DNA from: Eudorina sp. 2006-703-Eu-15
Lineage: Eukaryota > Chlorophyta > Chlorophyceae > Chlamydomonadales > Volvocaceae
Direction: 5' to 3'
Length of the DNA stretch: 64,000 nucleotides
Assembly: GCA_003117195.1 (NCBI GenBank)
Contig: BDSI01000007.1
Span: forward strand, 372,001 to 436,000
A model generated the notes under the pieces. It was not told where the DNA came from and searched no databases. It saw only the letters and a program-made list of their open reading frames with translations. The translations under genes and the position numbers were made by a program. Positions 24,214 through 37,600 of this stretch are shown in pieces. Position 1 is the first letter of the stretch; each line of letters starts with the position of its first letter.

Positions 24214-27200
24214 ATGCAGCCACCAGCGGACTCATCGACCAGCACACTCGTGACGGCGGCCACAGCCACAGGCGCGTCGGCTGTCCACGAGTCATGCGTC
24301 TTGCGCAAGCGGAAGGCGACGGCCGCGCATCAAAACGCGGCGGCGGGCGTCCAGCAATCCTCCAGCAGCAGTCTGATGGACGGCATACTGCCGTACCCCG
24401 TACGACAAGGCGCCAAGAAGGAACCCGGCCGTCGGCAGTCCAGGATGGAGGACGACCCGTCTGCTGGCTTTCGGCAGAAACTCGGTTTGCTGAATCCGCT
24501 GCTGCTGATGGATCTTGTCTTTCCAATGCTGCACCCGGCCAGTATGGCACGCATAACGTACGTTGCTCGATCGGCACCCATCTGTAGTAACAGGGGAGGT
24601 GGTTTCCGGAAACTTTCATGAGAGATTACTAGGTATTATAGACATGCCCGTGCAAGTGGGAAGGGTGGTTGTCCGCGCATTTCGGCCGGCACGGCACGGT
24701 GGGGTTGTGGGACGCGGCGTACTGAGAAGCATTTCGCGATGGTGCGCCATCCCTGAGCAGCAGCAGGCACAGCCAGGCAACCACGCACCGCTGCAGACCG
24801 GCAGACTGGCAGCGCGCGGGCCAGTCAGCCGCAGCACACGTAGTCCTTTCCAAGGCAGCGGGCTGCCTCCTCCCCGCCCGGAGCTTATTCTGCCGGCCAA
24901 GGCCTCGTTCCGCGCCCCCGGGGGTTATAGACTGAGCCCCTGCACTGACATGACCGCCGCTGGGTTCGAACTCCGCCCTCGCAGGTGGGACACCATCATG
25001 CTCATCGTCGTACTGTACGTCGCGGTCGTAGCCCCGCTGCGAATAGCTTTCTGGCAGGTGCGCATGGCAGGTGCACGGCCGGTACGGAAAAAGCTGGTCG
25101 GGAGGGGGATGCAGGGGTCGGGCGGGCAGGAGGGGCTGCTGCCGGTGATCCCTCCTGGACGCCCTCCCTCGTCACAGGTGAAGGCAATGGACGCCTGGCC
25201 GGTTGTCCTGGGGAGCCGCAATGTGGGCGGGGATTCTCTGTGTGAGTGTGTGTGTGTGCTGCTCAGCGGGGGCTGTGTCAGGGACTGTGTTGTCAGGCTC
25301 CCATAGGGTTCTTTCGGCATCTGTCGCCGACGCGGACGGTGTCCTTTTGCCCTGGGGACTTGCAGGCAAACAGACTGGTGGCGCTGCATGTCTTGGAGAC
25401 GGTCATGACAGCTTTCCTGTCGCTGGACGTCATTGCCAATTTCAGGTACGTTCGATGTCGGTGCCTGGTTGGGACATACGGTTGGGATATACGGTTGGGA
25501 CATACGGTTGGGATATACGGGTATCAGCGGTTTGATCATGCACTGGATGGTTACCCTGTGTGGCCGTTGCACCCGTGGACGCTTGGACGGTCAGGTGAGG
25601 GGGTTCAAGTCCGGCCGGAGGAGAAACTCCCACACGGCACAAGAAGATGCGCCCACAGGATTGCGCCGAGAACACCGAACGATGATGAGCAGACGAACGG
25701 TCAACCTAGGCTGGGATTCCAGGGAACATGGGAAGCGATGATGTTTAGAAGTTCGACGATCGGCTTGTATTGATGATGTTGCAGTGGACCCCGCGGATCG
25801 GCTTGCTGCCATACCCCCCCCCCCACACACACATCCACACACACACGCACACACACACAGTTAACTTTTATCTATTTACACACACGCGCGCGCATGCATG
25901 CGTGCAACCCCGGATCACGCGGTCTAAAAACGCCCCACCTCGCAACCCAATTACAGTAAGCTGCACCACACGGTGCAACCCTCTTCCTGTATGCCCTGCA
26001 CGGCACCGTCCGCCCATACACACCAGGACCGCGTACATCACGCCGCGCGGCGAGCTCGTCCGGGACTCCAGGCTGGTGGCGATCCGCTACGTCCGGGGCA
26101 TGTTTGCGTTTGACGTGGCGGCCGCCATACCCTTCGGTCTCATACTGGGGGCCTATGACCGGGTGGCCGAGTGGCTGGCGCTGCTCAAGTTGATCCCCCT
26201 CGTCCGACTGGTCAGGTGAGATCGCTGGGCGCACACGCTGGTTTGTTGCTGACTGAATCACGCCACACAGGAGGACGCGCCCCGCCGCGGGTGACAGCGG
26301 CAGCCTCCTCTCCACAGACCACACACACTGACGCAAAACGACGCCAGGCGCCACCACGCACGGCGCACCTTACTTGCTGTGTGCGCCCCCAAGCGCGGGT
26401 CTCGCCTCTGCTGCGCGCAGGCAGGCACAGCGCTGTTCCGCAGGTCCGCAGAGGTCCGACCTCGCGGCGAGCTTGCTTCCAATGGCACGATGTGTCGTTT
26501 TCGATTGGCGCGGCGCGGCGCACTCCCGCGCAGTGGTGTGTACGACCGACCGTGCCTGCATCCGCACACATACCGAATCTACATACATCGCCTGTTACGC
26601 TGGACTCCGCTTCTCGCGGCTCAGTTCTCTGTTACATACCGAGTCTGCTACACTGCGTGTGCGTGCGTGTTTGTGTGTGCGTGTGTGGATATCCTCAGGC
26701 TGATGAAGGCCAGCGGCCACCTGGGGAGCGTGCTTGCCATGTGCCGGCTGTTCATCTTCATGTTGCTGGTCGCGCACTGGGCAGCCTGCTTCTGGCACTA
26801 CCTGAGTGAAACCATCCCGGGTGAGCGAGCGAGCCAGAAGTACAGTACATTTGCCGTACTGGCTCGCTCACCAGTACGACATAGGGCTGTACTGTACTGT
26901 ACTGTACTGTGCGGTACTGGATTGTGGGGTACTGTGCTATGCGGTACTGCACTGTGTACTGAGCGGCTGTAAATGGTCTCGAAAAGGGTACGTTCCGCTC
27001 ATGCATGCGTGATTACCAATCCTGTACTTGCTTCCGGAATGAAGTAAATATGTTTGTGCGATGGCCACCAGCAGTGCGCGAGTGTGAAGTTCAGCGGCGC
27101 TGCGCCACTGCCGGGCTGAGCTGCGGTGGTGGTGTATAGAGACTGACTAATGTACGGTGTGGACTGGCTCCTCCCTGGCCCGTTGCTCGTTGCCCTGCGC

Positions 27201-30200
27201 TGATCCGCTGTGTAACTGCCACAAACCGCCACTACAGAATGGCCCTGGATGTTCTCTGTCCAGTGCCCCACATGCTCCGCCCCCCGGCATTACCTGCTTG
27301 GTGAGATCGCAGCGCGCGGGGTGCCTCAGCAGTTCTAGGCCGCGCCGGCGACATGTCACCAGATTCTGTCGCTGGTATTTGCTTTTATCGCCGACACCCC
27401 GGGGACGGGCACCGCTTGGCACTGTGCTGCATCGCGTGCGCGGCAGTACACGCTTAGTGGCTGAGGTGTGAGGCATCCCGAGCTGCCCTCGCAGCCTGCC
27501 TGGCATGTTATACCGTACCTTCGGCATATCATATGATGAATTATAGACGTGTTTGTAGTTTACATTACGGTATTAGCATTGTATGTCCTATATGTCTGCG
27601 TGCCTGTCGCCGTCGAGTGCCGACGCGGCGTGTATGTTCAGAAAAGGAGCCCGCCCGACCGAGCCCAGGTTCAGATATACTTACCATGTGCGCGGCTTGT
27701 ATGTGTTTGCGGCCACCCGGGGGTAAGGGGAAGATCCGGGACCTGAGCTGCGGGAAGTGTGAGCGAGTGCGCGGGATGGCGAGCGGGCCCAGCCGCGGAC
27801 TGTCGGGGGGCCCAGCAGCCGCGGGTTATGAATGTGGGTGCGGAAGCCGGGTGACGGCCATCCGTGCGTCAACCTATCGCAGGCTTCTATTCGTCCTTCT
27901 TGCTCCTGCTGGGAGACCGACCGGACGCCAACAACAACATGGAGCGCTTCCTGGTGACGGCTCTGCTCTTCATGGGCACGCTGCTGTACGCCGTCGTGGT
28001 AAGTACGACACAAGTACGACACGGGCCCCCAGCGGAGTCAGTGGTGTCTACGGTATGGCTGGCTGGGATCGATGGGCTGCTGCACAAGCGCCCGCCCATT
28101 CGTTTACGGGTGCAGGGTTTTGGGTTTAGGTGCATTGGGTGCGCAGTTCCGTCCTTTGGCGGGTCGGTGCAGTTGAGTGATGATAGCTTCCACAAGTAAA
28201 GCTACCGTATCTGGGCCCTATGAACCGCCCGGCTTGGCGGGGCCAGGATCGTCCAGGTCACGCGTGCTTAAAGTACGACAGGGTACAGCTGGCTGTCATC
28301 TTGGCCTTTTCTTGCCGCGCCGCGTTTCCAGTAGTCCGGCGCCTCCCTGACTCTCCCGCGCTAGCTTCCTAGATCGTCTCCATCGCTGTTTTCGGTATGC
28401 ACGGGAAATCAAGGATGCACAGGACTCAGGTGTCACGATACACCGGGGAAACGATACACCGGGGAAACGATACACCGGGGAAACGATTGACGCCCCGTCC
28501 TCCCACCGCGCATCCCCAAGTACCCAAGTCCCTGTCAGGCCCTGTCCGTAAGCCTCCCTGTTCCCTCCCCCCCTGGTTCCCAAACCCCCGTACACACCCT
28601 GGGCGGGTTCGGTCGGTCGGGTGCTCTTTTCGAAACACCACGTTGGCAGGTGGGCAGCATGTCCCTCCTGGTCGCCAGCATGTGGGCCATGGCCTCCCGC
28701 CACAAGCAGCGTGCGACCATGATAGACGACGCGCTGCGGTACCGCGGTGTCAGTCCGGACGTTCGAGGGCAGGTCGGCGAGTACTTTGACTACATGGCGC
28801 AGTTCCAACACCCAGGTGGGTGGGTGGGTGGGTGGGTGGGTGGGTGGGTGGGTGGGTGGGTGGGTGGGTGCGACATGCGCCGTGTTAGGGGGTCGCGGGG
28901 GGCGTGTGGGTCTTTGCGGGGTCGGGGCTGTTGGGTGCTGATGGGGGCTGGCGGGTGGCTCGGGGCTGATTTCGCGTTGGATGCTGGCCAGGCTTTGGGG
29001 GCTGAACGCGTTTGCGGGGGCTGAATATGCCTTTGGGGCTGAATATGCCTTTGGGGCTGACTGGAAGTTCGGGTCCCCTGAACGCGCCTTCGGGGATAGT
29101 TACAGTTGGGGGGATGAACACAGGTACGAGGATGAACACGCTCTCCGCTAAGTGAATGAATGAACGGCGAACAGCGGAGAGCGGACCCCGAAAGGGGCGC
29201 AACGTGTCCCGTCGGGGCGGCGCATTCCTCGGAACGCACACGATACCCGACCGTGCATGCGCGCAGGGTCGGACGGCGTTGCCTTCCTCCAAGAGCTCCC
29301 CGTGGGTCTGTACCAGACGGTGACGGGCAGCATGTTCGGGCCCCGCCTCGCCAAGGTGCAGCTGTTCGCGCACTGCGAGCGGCCCTTCCTGTGGCGCCTG
29401 GCGCAGCGGCTGCGGCTGTCGCTGTTCATGCCGGGCGACACCATCTACGACGTCGGCAGCGTGGGGCACGACATGTACATCATATGGAAAGGCGCCGTCG
29501 TACTCGTGGGTACGGGCAACTGCATCGCCGCGCTCCTGTGCGACGGTGACCATTTCGGCGAGCTGGGCCTCATGACGGCCAGCACGCCGAGGCCGCACCG
29601 CGCCGCGGCGCTCAAGCCCAGTGACGTGTTGCTGCTCAGCCGCTGGGATTTGCAGGTAACGTGATAGGCTGCTAGCGGGCCGCCGTGCAGGTGCTGACCA
29701 GGTGCTGCAGCTGGCGCAGCAGCAGCGGGTCGTAGCGAATGTGAGGGGCCCCCCTGGGGTCCACCAATTTATCTACCAATTTCCTATAGCCCCCTGCGGT
29801 AATGCGTTTTTCTGGTTCCGGTTCAGGGAAGCAACGAGATCACCGGAGGGGTTTCGCGGAACGGCGGTTATGGTCGTTGTGGTGGTTATGGTCTTATGGA
29901 CTTATGTAGTTGTGGGGAGCTGTCTCATTCCGTTCATCGGGTCGGGTCGGGTCGGGTTGCCTGCGCAGGTTGCCGTACACGGTACTTCATGTTCCGTACA
30001 CTTTTGTCCGTCACGCGCACACACAGGACGCCATGAAAGATTTCCCGGAGAGCGCGAACGTCGTCAAGTACCGATCTCGGACCCGCCTGGAGGACCACGA
30101 AGCGCCGTCCGGCAACCTCTGGGCCTTCCTGGCGGGCTGGGAGCAGCTGCTGGACGAGCGAGACGACGCCGGCGTCGGCGACGAGTACGACACGTACGGC

Positions 30201-33200
30201 AACGCCGACGGTGGCGGCGCCAGCGCGCGACGCCCGTCGGACGGGATCGTGTACATGCAGTCACGTGCCGTGATGCGGCGGCGGGAACGTCAGGTCGCGG
30301 AGGCGGCGGCGGCGGCGGCGGCAGTCGCCGCCGCCGCCGCCGCGCTGGCGGCCGCTGACGCCGCACCGAGACCGGAGGTTACTCCTCATCTCTACCTGCA
30401 GCAGCAGGAGCAGCAGCAGCTGCAGCGGCAGCGGCAGTCGGCTGGCACCGATGACGGCGGCGTCCGCGGTGGAGCGGGTCCCGTCGCAGAGGCCAGGGAG
30501 GGCTTGAACCGCGCTTCAACTACACCTGCCTCGGGGCCAGTGACCAAGGGCCTGCGCGGCTTCGGAGCACGCCTCACCAACCTGCTTCGCCGCAACGGCA
30601 ACAGGAGGGCGGATGCGCGCGCGTCGGTAGCCTCGGCGGCGCAGGACTTTGCCGTACAAGACGAGGAGGAAGCAATGTCGGTGCTGGCGGCGTCGTCGGG
30701 ACTTTCCCTGCGGGCGCCGAGCAGCGCTGCACTGCAGGCGCTCATGCGGCAGGGTCAGACCCAAACTGCGGCCCAGCGACGGGGATTGGCGTCGCCACCG
30801 CCGCCAGGACGACTATCGATTTCCAGCTCCGGCAACGGCGGCCTGCGGCCGACGCAGGAGAGCGGTAGCGGCGGCGGCGCCGCCACCGCCGCCACCAATG
30901 GCGTCGCGGGCTACCGTAGCGCTCGGGCCTGGGGTTCACAGGACGGGGCGTACGGCAATGGTGTACGGCCGTCGGTGACAGTGGCTCGAGCCGGCCGTGC
31001 CTCCAGGGAGGTTGTGACGGCGGCGGCGGCGGCGCCGACGCCTGGCGGCAAGCTGGCGCGGCAGGCGTCCACGCGGAACAACAACATCGCGGGGCTGTGG
31101 CTGGAGTCCGTTGCCGTACAGGAGTTCAGCGACGACGCCGAGGACGACACTGCCGCGGCGTTCGAATGGCGGTCACCCAAGCAGCAGCAGCGAAAATCCC
31201 TGGAGACTTTCTCGGCGCTGCAGGCAGCGGCCGGCGGCAAGCTGCTGCAGCATCGGCACGGCAGGCAGCCGCTCCAAGTCAGCAGGCGCCTCAGCGCACA
31301 AATGAACCACGCGCTGACGCTGCCTCCTCCTCATCCGCTGCCGCTGCCGCCCGGGACGTCATCAGCGCACGGGTTGTCCCGGCGGGGTGGCGGCAGCGGC
31401 GGCAGCGGACCGGGGTCGCAGGAGCTGCCGCATCAGATCGCCACGCTGCTACCTGTGCCCGTGCCTGCGGACGGCAGCACGGCGGCGGCGGCATCGCCGC
31501 CGCCACTGCCGCCGGCGGCGGAAGCGCTCTCGGCGGAGGCGGCGGCGGGTTTCTCAGGGGAAAGTTCCACAAGAGGCCCTCTGGCGGCGCAGCGCTCGCA
31601 AGAGCTGCCGGATCTGCCCACGCTTGAGGAGGTTTGGACGCAGATCCAGCGCGCGGCTGAGTCGGCGAACCAGGATCAGGGCCAGGGCCAGGGCCCGGCA
31701 ATGCCGCCGCCCTTCCTGCGCCTGAACCAGCGGCCACTGACGCCGCCGCAACCGATGCACCCAACACGCACAATGCATCCGACCGTCTCACAGAACCGCA
31801 AGACGAATGCACTGGCGGCGTCGTCGAACCTGTATGGCACGTCGTACATTCCGTACGGAGTTATGGCGCTGGTGTCCCAGCCCAGCGGTCCGAACGGCGG
31901 GCTTGGCGGCGCCGTGGCTGGGGCCGCGGCGGCGGCGACGCCGACGCTGACGCTCACACCGGGCGGCCCGACGCTGCCGCGGTGGGAGAGCGGCGGCAAT
32001 ACGACAATACGGCAGGGCAGTACGGGCTCGTCTATCCCCAGGTTGAACTCCCACGGCATCGACATCACCGCCGACGGACTCGACGCCATCTTGCCGCCGC
32101 CGCCGCCGCCCTCGCTGCCGATGACGACGCGGCCGAGCCTCGGCGCCTCCGGCATCCTCCTGCCGCCGGGGATGCTCTCCCCGCCGCCGCCCAGCCCCAA
32201 GGTCTCCTTGACGGGCCTGCAGCCGCCGCCCAGCTCTGCTGCTGCTGCGGCGGCGGCGGCGGCGGGCCGCCCTTACACCGGCGCCCAGCTCGCCGGCGCC
32301 AGCTCCCCTGCGTACATGCCCGGGCTTCGGGCGCTCCACGGCATGCAGAGCCAAGGTGCGCGCCGCCGCGCCAGCCACCACAACTCCGCACGCGGGGCTC
32401 GCAGCTCCGCGGGGTACACCGGCACGTCGGGTGCCCCCAGCGCCGGGCGGCCGACTGCGGACGGCCTGACGGCCCGAAGCATCGGCGGCGGCGTCGGCAG
32501 CAGCGACGACGACGACAACTGGTCCTCTGACAGCTCGAGGGAGGATGACCGGCGGCTGATTGCGACGCTGCGGTCTCAGCTGGGGCAGGCCAACTCCCGG
32601 GTGTTGAGCTTGGAGGCGCAGCTCACGGACCTCACCAGGGACCCGCTCAAGGTGCGGGGTAGGGACCTAGGGGCGCGTTACTGAGGCGTTCAGGCAGAAG
32701 GGGGCACGGGTAGGGTGGTCGTTCAGACCGGGGCGCGAAGTCCGATGGTGATCCTATGGCAGCATGGGGCGGAGGCGCATGCCAGTGGGTAGGTAGGGCG
32801 TGGTGTGGTGAGGCAGCGTGTGGTGCGCAAGGCCATGTGTGGTGCGCAAGGCAGCGTGTGTGGTGCGCTAGGCAGTGCGTGGTGCGCTAAGCAGTGCATG
32901 GTGAGGCGGCTTGGGCGCATCAGCTGCCATCAAGAACCCTCTTGGTCGTGTCCACCGCAATCCGAGTCTCACGGTGTGCCTCTCTTCTGTCCCCATGTTG
33001 TTCCGCAGCTGCCGGTCGTGGCGGCAGCCGTACAGCGGGAGGCCCAGTTGGTGGTCGCCCGCCTGGTGGTCGCCATCAACGCCAAGCTGTCGGGCATGAC
33101 GGACCTGCTGGCTCAGACGGCAGGTATGACCCATGGGTCGGTGCTCAGTGGCCTCGTTCTTTGGCCGGCATCGGAATCATTGCAGGCCACAGCTTCTAGG

Positions 33201-34671
33201 CGCTGGAGGACGACAGGCTGGCTCCTCAAGTGAATGGTGTCGCTCGGCCGCAAGGAAGGAAGGAAGGCCTCAAGGCAGGAAGGCCGCAAGGAAGGAAGGT
33301 CTCAAAGACGGCTACTTTATATTTGGAGGGGTTCAAGACACACGACTGTACGAAAGGCTGTACGGGTGTTCGTGCACAAGACTGTACAGCTGGGAGCCCG
33401 CACGGAAGACTGCGACACTCAACTCGTTGGATAAGGCCCAAAGATAAACCACACCAAGCCCCGAGCTAACAAAAGACATATATACCCCTCTGCGGTCCCG
33501 TTCCCCTGTCATGGTCCTGCGCAGCGCGAGCCGAGGACCTGTCCCGCAGTGTCACGGCAGCAGACGACAGACTGCAACGTCTGGAGGCGGAGCGCGCCGC
33601 AGGGGACGGCCTCGGCGCCGCCGGCGCCGACACCGTGGTCCCCGCCGCCGCCGCCGCCGCCGCCGGCGCGGGCGGCAGCGGCAAGCTGCTCGCGGGCCTC
33701 GTCGCGGCGGGTCTGGCCCCCAGCATGCCTTCCCTGGAGGCCATTGCACTGGCCCGGATGTCCGAACGGCGGCGCAGCTGCAACGGAGCCATGCCGAGCA
33801 ACCTGGGTATTAACGTGAAGCTGTCCGATTCGCGCCTGACGCAGCACCCGCCGTTGGACCGGGAGAGCTCCAGGGACTGGCATCGAAGCCTGACCGCCGG
33901 CAGCATGAGCACGACGGGCGCCGTCGGTGCCGTCGTCGGTGCCGCCGGTGTTGCCGCCGGCAGCGGCGGTGGCGGCGGCGGCGAGGCTGGGGGCGGCGGC
34001 GGAGCGGCCGGTGGCGGCGGCGGCGGCGGTGGCGGCGGCGGCGGCATCAGCCGCCGCCCCACGGGTCTGCGTGGAGGGCCGTTGTCTCCGGTGAGCTGCC
34101 GTACGCTGTTCCGTACGCGGTACGCGGTCCCCTACTGTACTGCCCAGGGCTCGACCGGCTCCTCTGCATTTCGGTGCTCCTCGCGCATCGCCATCATCGC
34201 AGCAGCATCCGCGCGTTGCAGGCGATTATACAGCGCCTGCTGGCTCAGTCGTTCTGAGTTGTTTTTCTGAACCCCGCTCAGTGACATGTGTAGCTGAAGT
34301 GTGGAGCGGGAAAGCCCCCCTGACCCCAACTGCACCCGGGCTGCGTGACGCCCTCGTTGCCTCCGCAGGCGGCACCTGCTCAGGGGATCCTGAAGAGCGG
34401 CAGCAACCATCGCGCCCAGTTCGCCGGCGGCGCCCAGCAACGCTCCTTTACCAGCGAGCCTCGCGTCTCGAGCCGGGGCGCGCTGCCGCCGGGCGCCGCG
34501 CCCAAGCTGCTGCCGTCGCTGCCCGGCATCATCGCCGCCGCCACCGCCGCCGCTGCCACAGACAGGGACATCAGCATGCGGCGCGGGTCGCGGTTCTACA
34601 GCGGCGGGCAGCCGTCATCAGTCGCTGCCGCAGGGACACAGCTGCCGCCGGCCAGCTCGCCTGCTAGCTAG
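24214..34671 (+). CDS. Cyclic-nucleotide-binding-domain six-TM cation channel, paralogue A
   Basis: Thirteen exons: 24214-24557, 24985-25057, 25366-25445, 26027-26215, 26699-26820, 27238-27300, 27883-27998, 28650-28815, 29267-29655, 30027-32651, 33009-33123, 33525-34090, 34369-34671; all phases agree, 1716 residues. S1 is about 116-139 (WDTIMLIVVLYVAVVAPL), S2/S3 about 142-205, S4 about 217-233 (LLKLIPLVRLVRLMK, basic every third or fourth residue), S5 about 236-262, turret CPTC 279-282, pore region ending LLLLGDRP (301-304), then S6 and C-linker (SRHKQR 345-350). The CNBD is about 414-513 with GHDMYIIWKGAV and the phosphate-cassette motif HFGELGLM...PRPHRAAA, Arg retained. An 875-codon Ala/Gln/Gly-rich exon, a short helical exon and a Gly-rich tail follow. 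Family: CNG/HCN-like plasma-membrane or ciliary channels. Ligand and selectivity are not deducible. The start is the first ATG in the N-terminal exon. Confidence 0.9.
25446..25530 (+). repeat. Minisatellite (about 28 bp, two to three copies) after the exon 3 donor of channel A
   Basis: Alternating GGTTGGGACATAC and GGTTGGGATATAC units begin about 20 bp after the GTACGT donor at 25446 and run to about 25520. Confidence 0.7.
25777..25792 (-). mobile_element. LINE-like 3' end motif
   Basis: TGTTGCAGTGGACCCC, preceded by TGATGA; on the minus strand GGGGTCCACTGCAACATCATCA, i.e. motif plus CAT-type tail. It lies in intron 3 of channel A. A poly-C/(CA)n tract follows at 25816-25860. Confidence 0.4.
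28435..28488 (+). repeat. 16-bp minisatellite, three copies
   Basis: ACGATACACCGGGGAA repeated three times plus a partial copy, in intron 7 of channel A. Confidence 0.85.
28816..28870 (+). repeat. (GTGG)n tract starting at the exon 8 donor of channel A
   Basis: About 13-14 uninterrupted GTGG units. The first unit is itself the 5' splice site (exon ends CACCCAG at 28815, intron starts GTGGGT), so donor-like hexamers repeat along the intron start. The G runs could form G-quadruplexes in the transcript. Confidence 0.9.
29153..29196 (-). mobile_element. LINE-like 3' end with CATT tail
   Basis: The plus strand reads TGAATGAATGAA followed shortly by AGCGGACCCCGAAAGGGG. On the minus strand this is GGGGTCCGCT... 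and a (CATT)n tail, as at 50313 and 52276. It lies in intron 8 of channel A. Confidence 0.45.
32800..32905 (+). repeat. Imperfect 21-24-bp tandem repeat
   Basis: Four to five copies of GTGTGGTGCGCAAGGCAG-like units in intron 10 of channel A; unit lengths and spacers vary. Confidence 0.7.
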
Positions 34672-37600
34672 CTAACTAACTTGAGCCCTGCGGTGTGGCG
34701 AACAAGCAAGGAGCTCGCCCCTAAGGATTACCGTATTCCGCAGGGCGCGCGGCCACAAGGACTATTCCGCAGGGCGCGCTCGCGTCGGGGAGCCGCGTTT
34801 GGTAGGCGCAAGGTAGGTCGGTGCAGTTTGGTCTGCGACGAGACGCTGCACGGAAGCAACCTATCAACTGCACCCACCTGACTAGCCTGGCACGAGCCGA
34901 TCTGCGTGTTCCTTGGCGGGCTGAGCCAGGACGCGCACTGCGCGACTCGACGCTACGTTCCTTGTGGGCCAACCTTTCGTAGGTTTTCCACGTGCGGTAT
35001 ACGTTTGGTACGGTGCACGTTTGGTAAAGTACACGATTGGTACGGTACACGCACGTTTGGTACGGTACACGTTGAGTACGGTTTATGGTTGAGGTAATAC
35101 CGGTGAGCTGTCCTTGCTGGCGCTTGCGTGCGTGCGTGCGTGCGTGGGTGGGTGAGTGTCGGTGTATTTGTGTGTGTGGAGGGGGATGGAAGGATGATGC
35201 GGGGGCAGGCATGCGAATGAGCGAGTGATCATGGAGGTTATATATGTACGACATGGCACGGCGATGACTTTGTACGACGAAATCCAATCCGAGTGCATGC
35301 CGTGGTGGATGCGTGGGGGCGACCATACACGTGGCGCCTGCTGTGTGGCGCAGGCAGGCAGGGAGCGGACGGATGAGGAGGTACGTGAAGGAAGGTCGGT
35401 TCCTGAGTTCGTACTGACTATCCCCGGTCGTATTTGTCGTACTGTCGTACATGACATGACCCACGAACGCATGGCGTCTGCATTTATACGTAGGATGAGG
35501 GGTCAGCAGGGTGGCTGGTGGTGGTGCATGGGCGTGGCACACCGCGACAAAAAACGTACATTGAATAAGTAAGGGATGGTTGTTGGGTGGTGCGTGAATA
35601 TAGGGCGTTATTACGTATTTCCTTGATTGCAAATGTGTGCATGCAGCTAGCTAGCTGCTGGGGCGGGGCTGGGGAGGTAGAAGGGCGCCTCAGGTGACTG
35701 GAGCTGGGAGTGTACATACTGACTGCAGCAGTAGTGGGCGGGCCCGCTGTATGTCGATGTTTGAGCATGTGCACGGGGCAGCACTCTAGGCGTGTGTCGC
35801 TACCTGCGTGTACTTGCCTTTTGACGGATCGAAACGGGTTGGGAAGAACGGTTGGGAAGAACGGTTGGGAACGGTTGGGAATGGATGACGTGACACTTGG
35901 GCAAATATGTGTTGCGCCGGGCGGCAGGTGAGGTATGAGTTCCGGCCAGCTGCATGCGCTTCCGGGCGCGGGCAGTACGTACGTAATTGGTGTTTGGCTA
36001 AACGTACATGCAGGGAAAGGCCTTTGCGACAGCGGCGAGTAGTCCAGCTGCTACCAGCGCGGCTTGGCAGGACTGCTGCATCTATCGTACTGCAACTAAC
36101 GCGCTGCTGCTCGCTCCGTGCACGCACGCATCGCCATGCACGGACGGCATTCCATCCGTGTATGTCAATGCCCGTCTATCTGCCGTTACCTGCTCGCTCG
36201 CTTGCTTTCACATGTCGTTTTTATTTTTTTGATGGAGTCGGGATGCAATGCACGCATCGGCGGCGTGAGGGATGCTGCATGCATGCCAGATTTTAGTTGC
36301 GCACAGGAGGGAGGCGGGGTGCCGCTGCGAGGTGTATTTGCGGCGAATGTACGGCACCTGTGCCCAACAACGAAGAACGACCCGCCCGCCCATTGCATAC
36401 ATGGTCGGTACCTACCGCGCGACCCTTCACGCGGTCGTTGAGATAGAGGCGAAGCAGAGCTTTATCTTTCATCTTTTGAGTGGGGCATGCTGCGATGGTA
36501 TCGGGCGTTCTGGATACAGCGCCGGGGGGACATTGGTTCCGTCCGCTTCGAAAAGGGACGGATGAAGCGCGCCGTTGCGTGCTGTTACTGCGGAGATCGG
36601 GTGTGTTGAATTGCCGGGGTGTCGGGACTAGGGAGGTAAATTACGACAAGACGGTTACGTAGAGGCGGTGGATGGTACGCGCCGTTTGTTTGGAACCTGG
36701 GCGGCATGAATCCGCTGATGAAGGCAAGGCGGATCTCCCAAACCGGCGACTCTGGAGTCCACTCCAGCCATGATGGTGTACGCTCGTGCCAAATGCTAAC
36801 TAGGGCATGCATGATCGATCTAGCTTGCTTGGAATGCTGGCTTGCCTGGAATGCCGTTACGATGACATCGGCCTGATGAGGGCATGGAATGGGGAGGGCG
36901 GTGTGGCGCGGTGTCGGTTTATTTGGCGCTGCGGCGGCCGTACTGGCACATTCCGTCGGTGTTGGTCGTGGCGGACGTGTCGGCAAGATAAAGCTACGCA
37001 TTCTTGCGCACTCCTCAAGAGCTTCACATGTCAACAGCTAGAGCTGCTACACTCCCTCCGCGTGCGCGTGTGCGCAAACCTCGCTGTGATTGGCGGCGGA
37101 GGTAGGTGCGAAGCGGAGATAGATGCAGTACGTCTGCCGACATCAACTTACGTAATGCCGTACCAGCGTGTATGTACGGCATGTGTTTGGGTCACAGGTT
37201 CGAATGGGCAAATTAGGGGATACTGCAATGCGATCAGGGGGGATGGAGGGCGGCGGTCAAGCTTTCCCATGTCACCGGGATCGATTGAACTACCGTATCG
37301 AGTACAGGATCTCCGTACCTGACATATCCTTCCTTGATGAATCCAAAGATCTCTGAGTTCAATGTGAAAGCTGGCTCCCGACACATGTATTGGTTGCACT
37401 GCGTGATTCCCGAAGTGTGTTCGTAGGATCCTGGGTTGGGCCCTTGAGTGATGACGGAGGTCGTTGAGGTTAGTGGTTGGGTAAGTAAGTTCGTGTGTAT
37501 TGGGTTTGGAATACGTTGCCGCGCGTGTGCGTGCCCTTCTATCTTGCAGCCGTTTTGCGGTCTAGGGGTGTTCGCCGTCGAAAGAGGTCCAGGCGACTCA

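Noticed and set aside
24950..24985. GGGTTCGAACTCC resembling a tRNA T-arm
   Set aside because: Flanks do not pair and it ends at the splice acceptor of channel A exon 2; taken as chance.
28116..28180. CRISPR-like or other regularly spaced arrays
   Set aside because: The repeats seen in the window are contiguous tandem arrays without unique spacers, in a eukaryotic genome.
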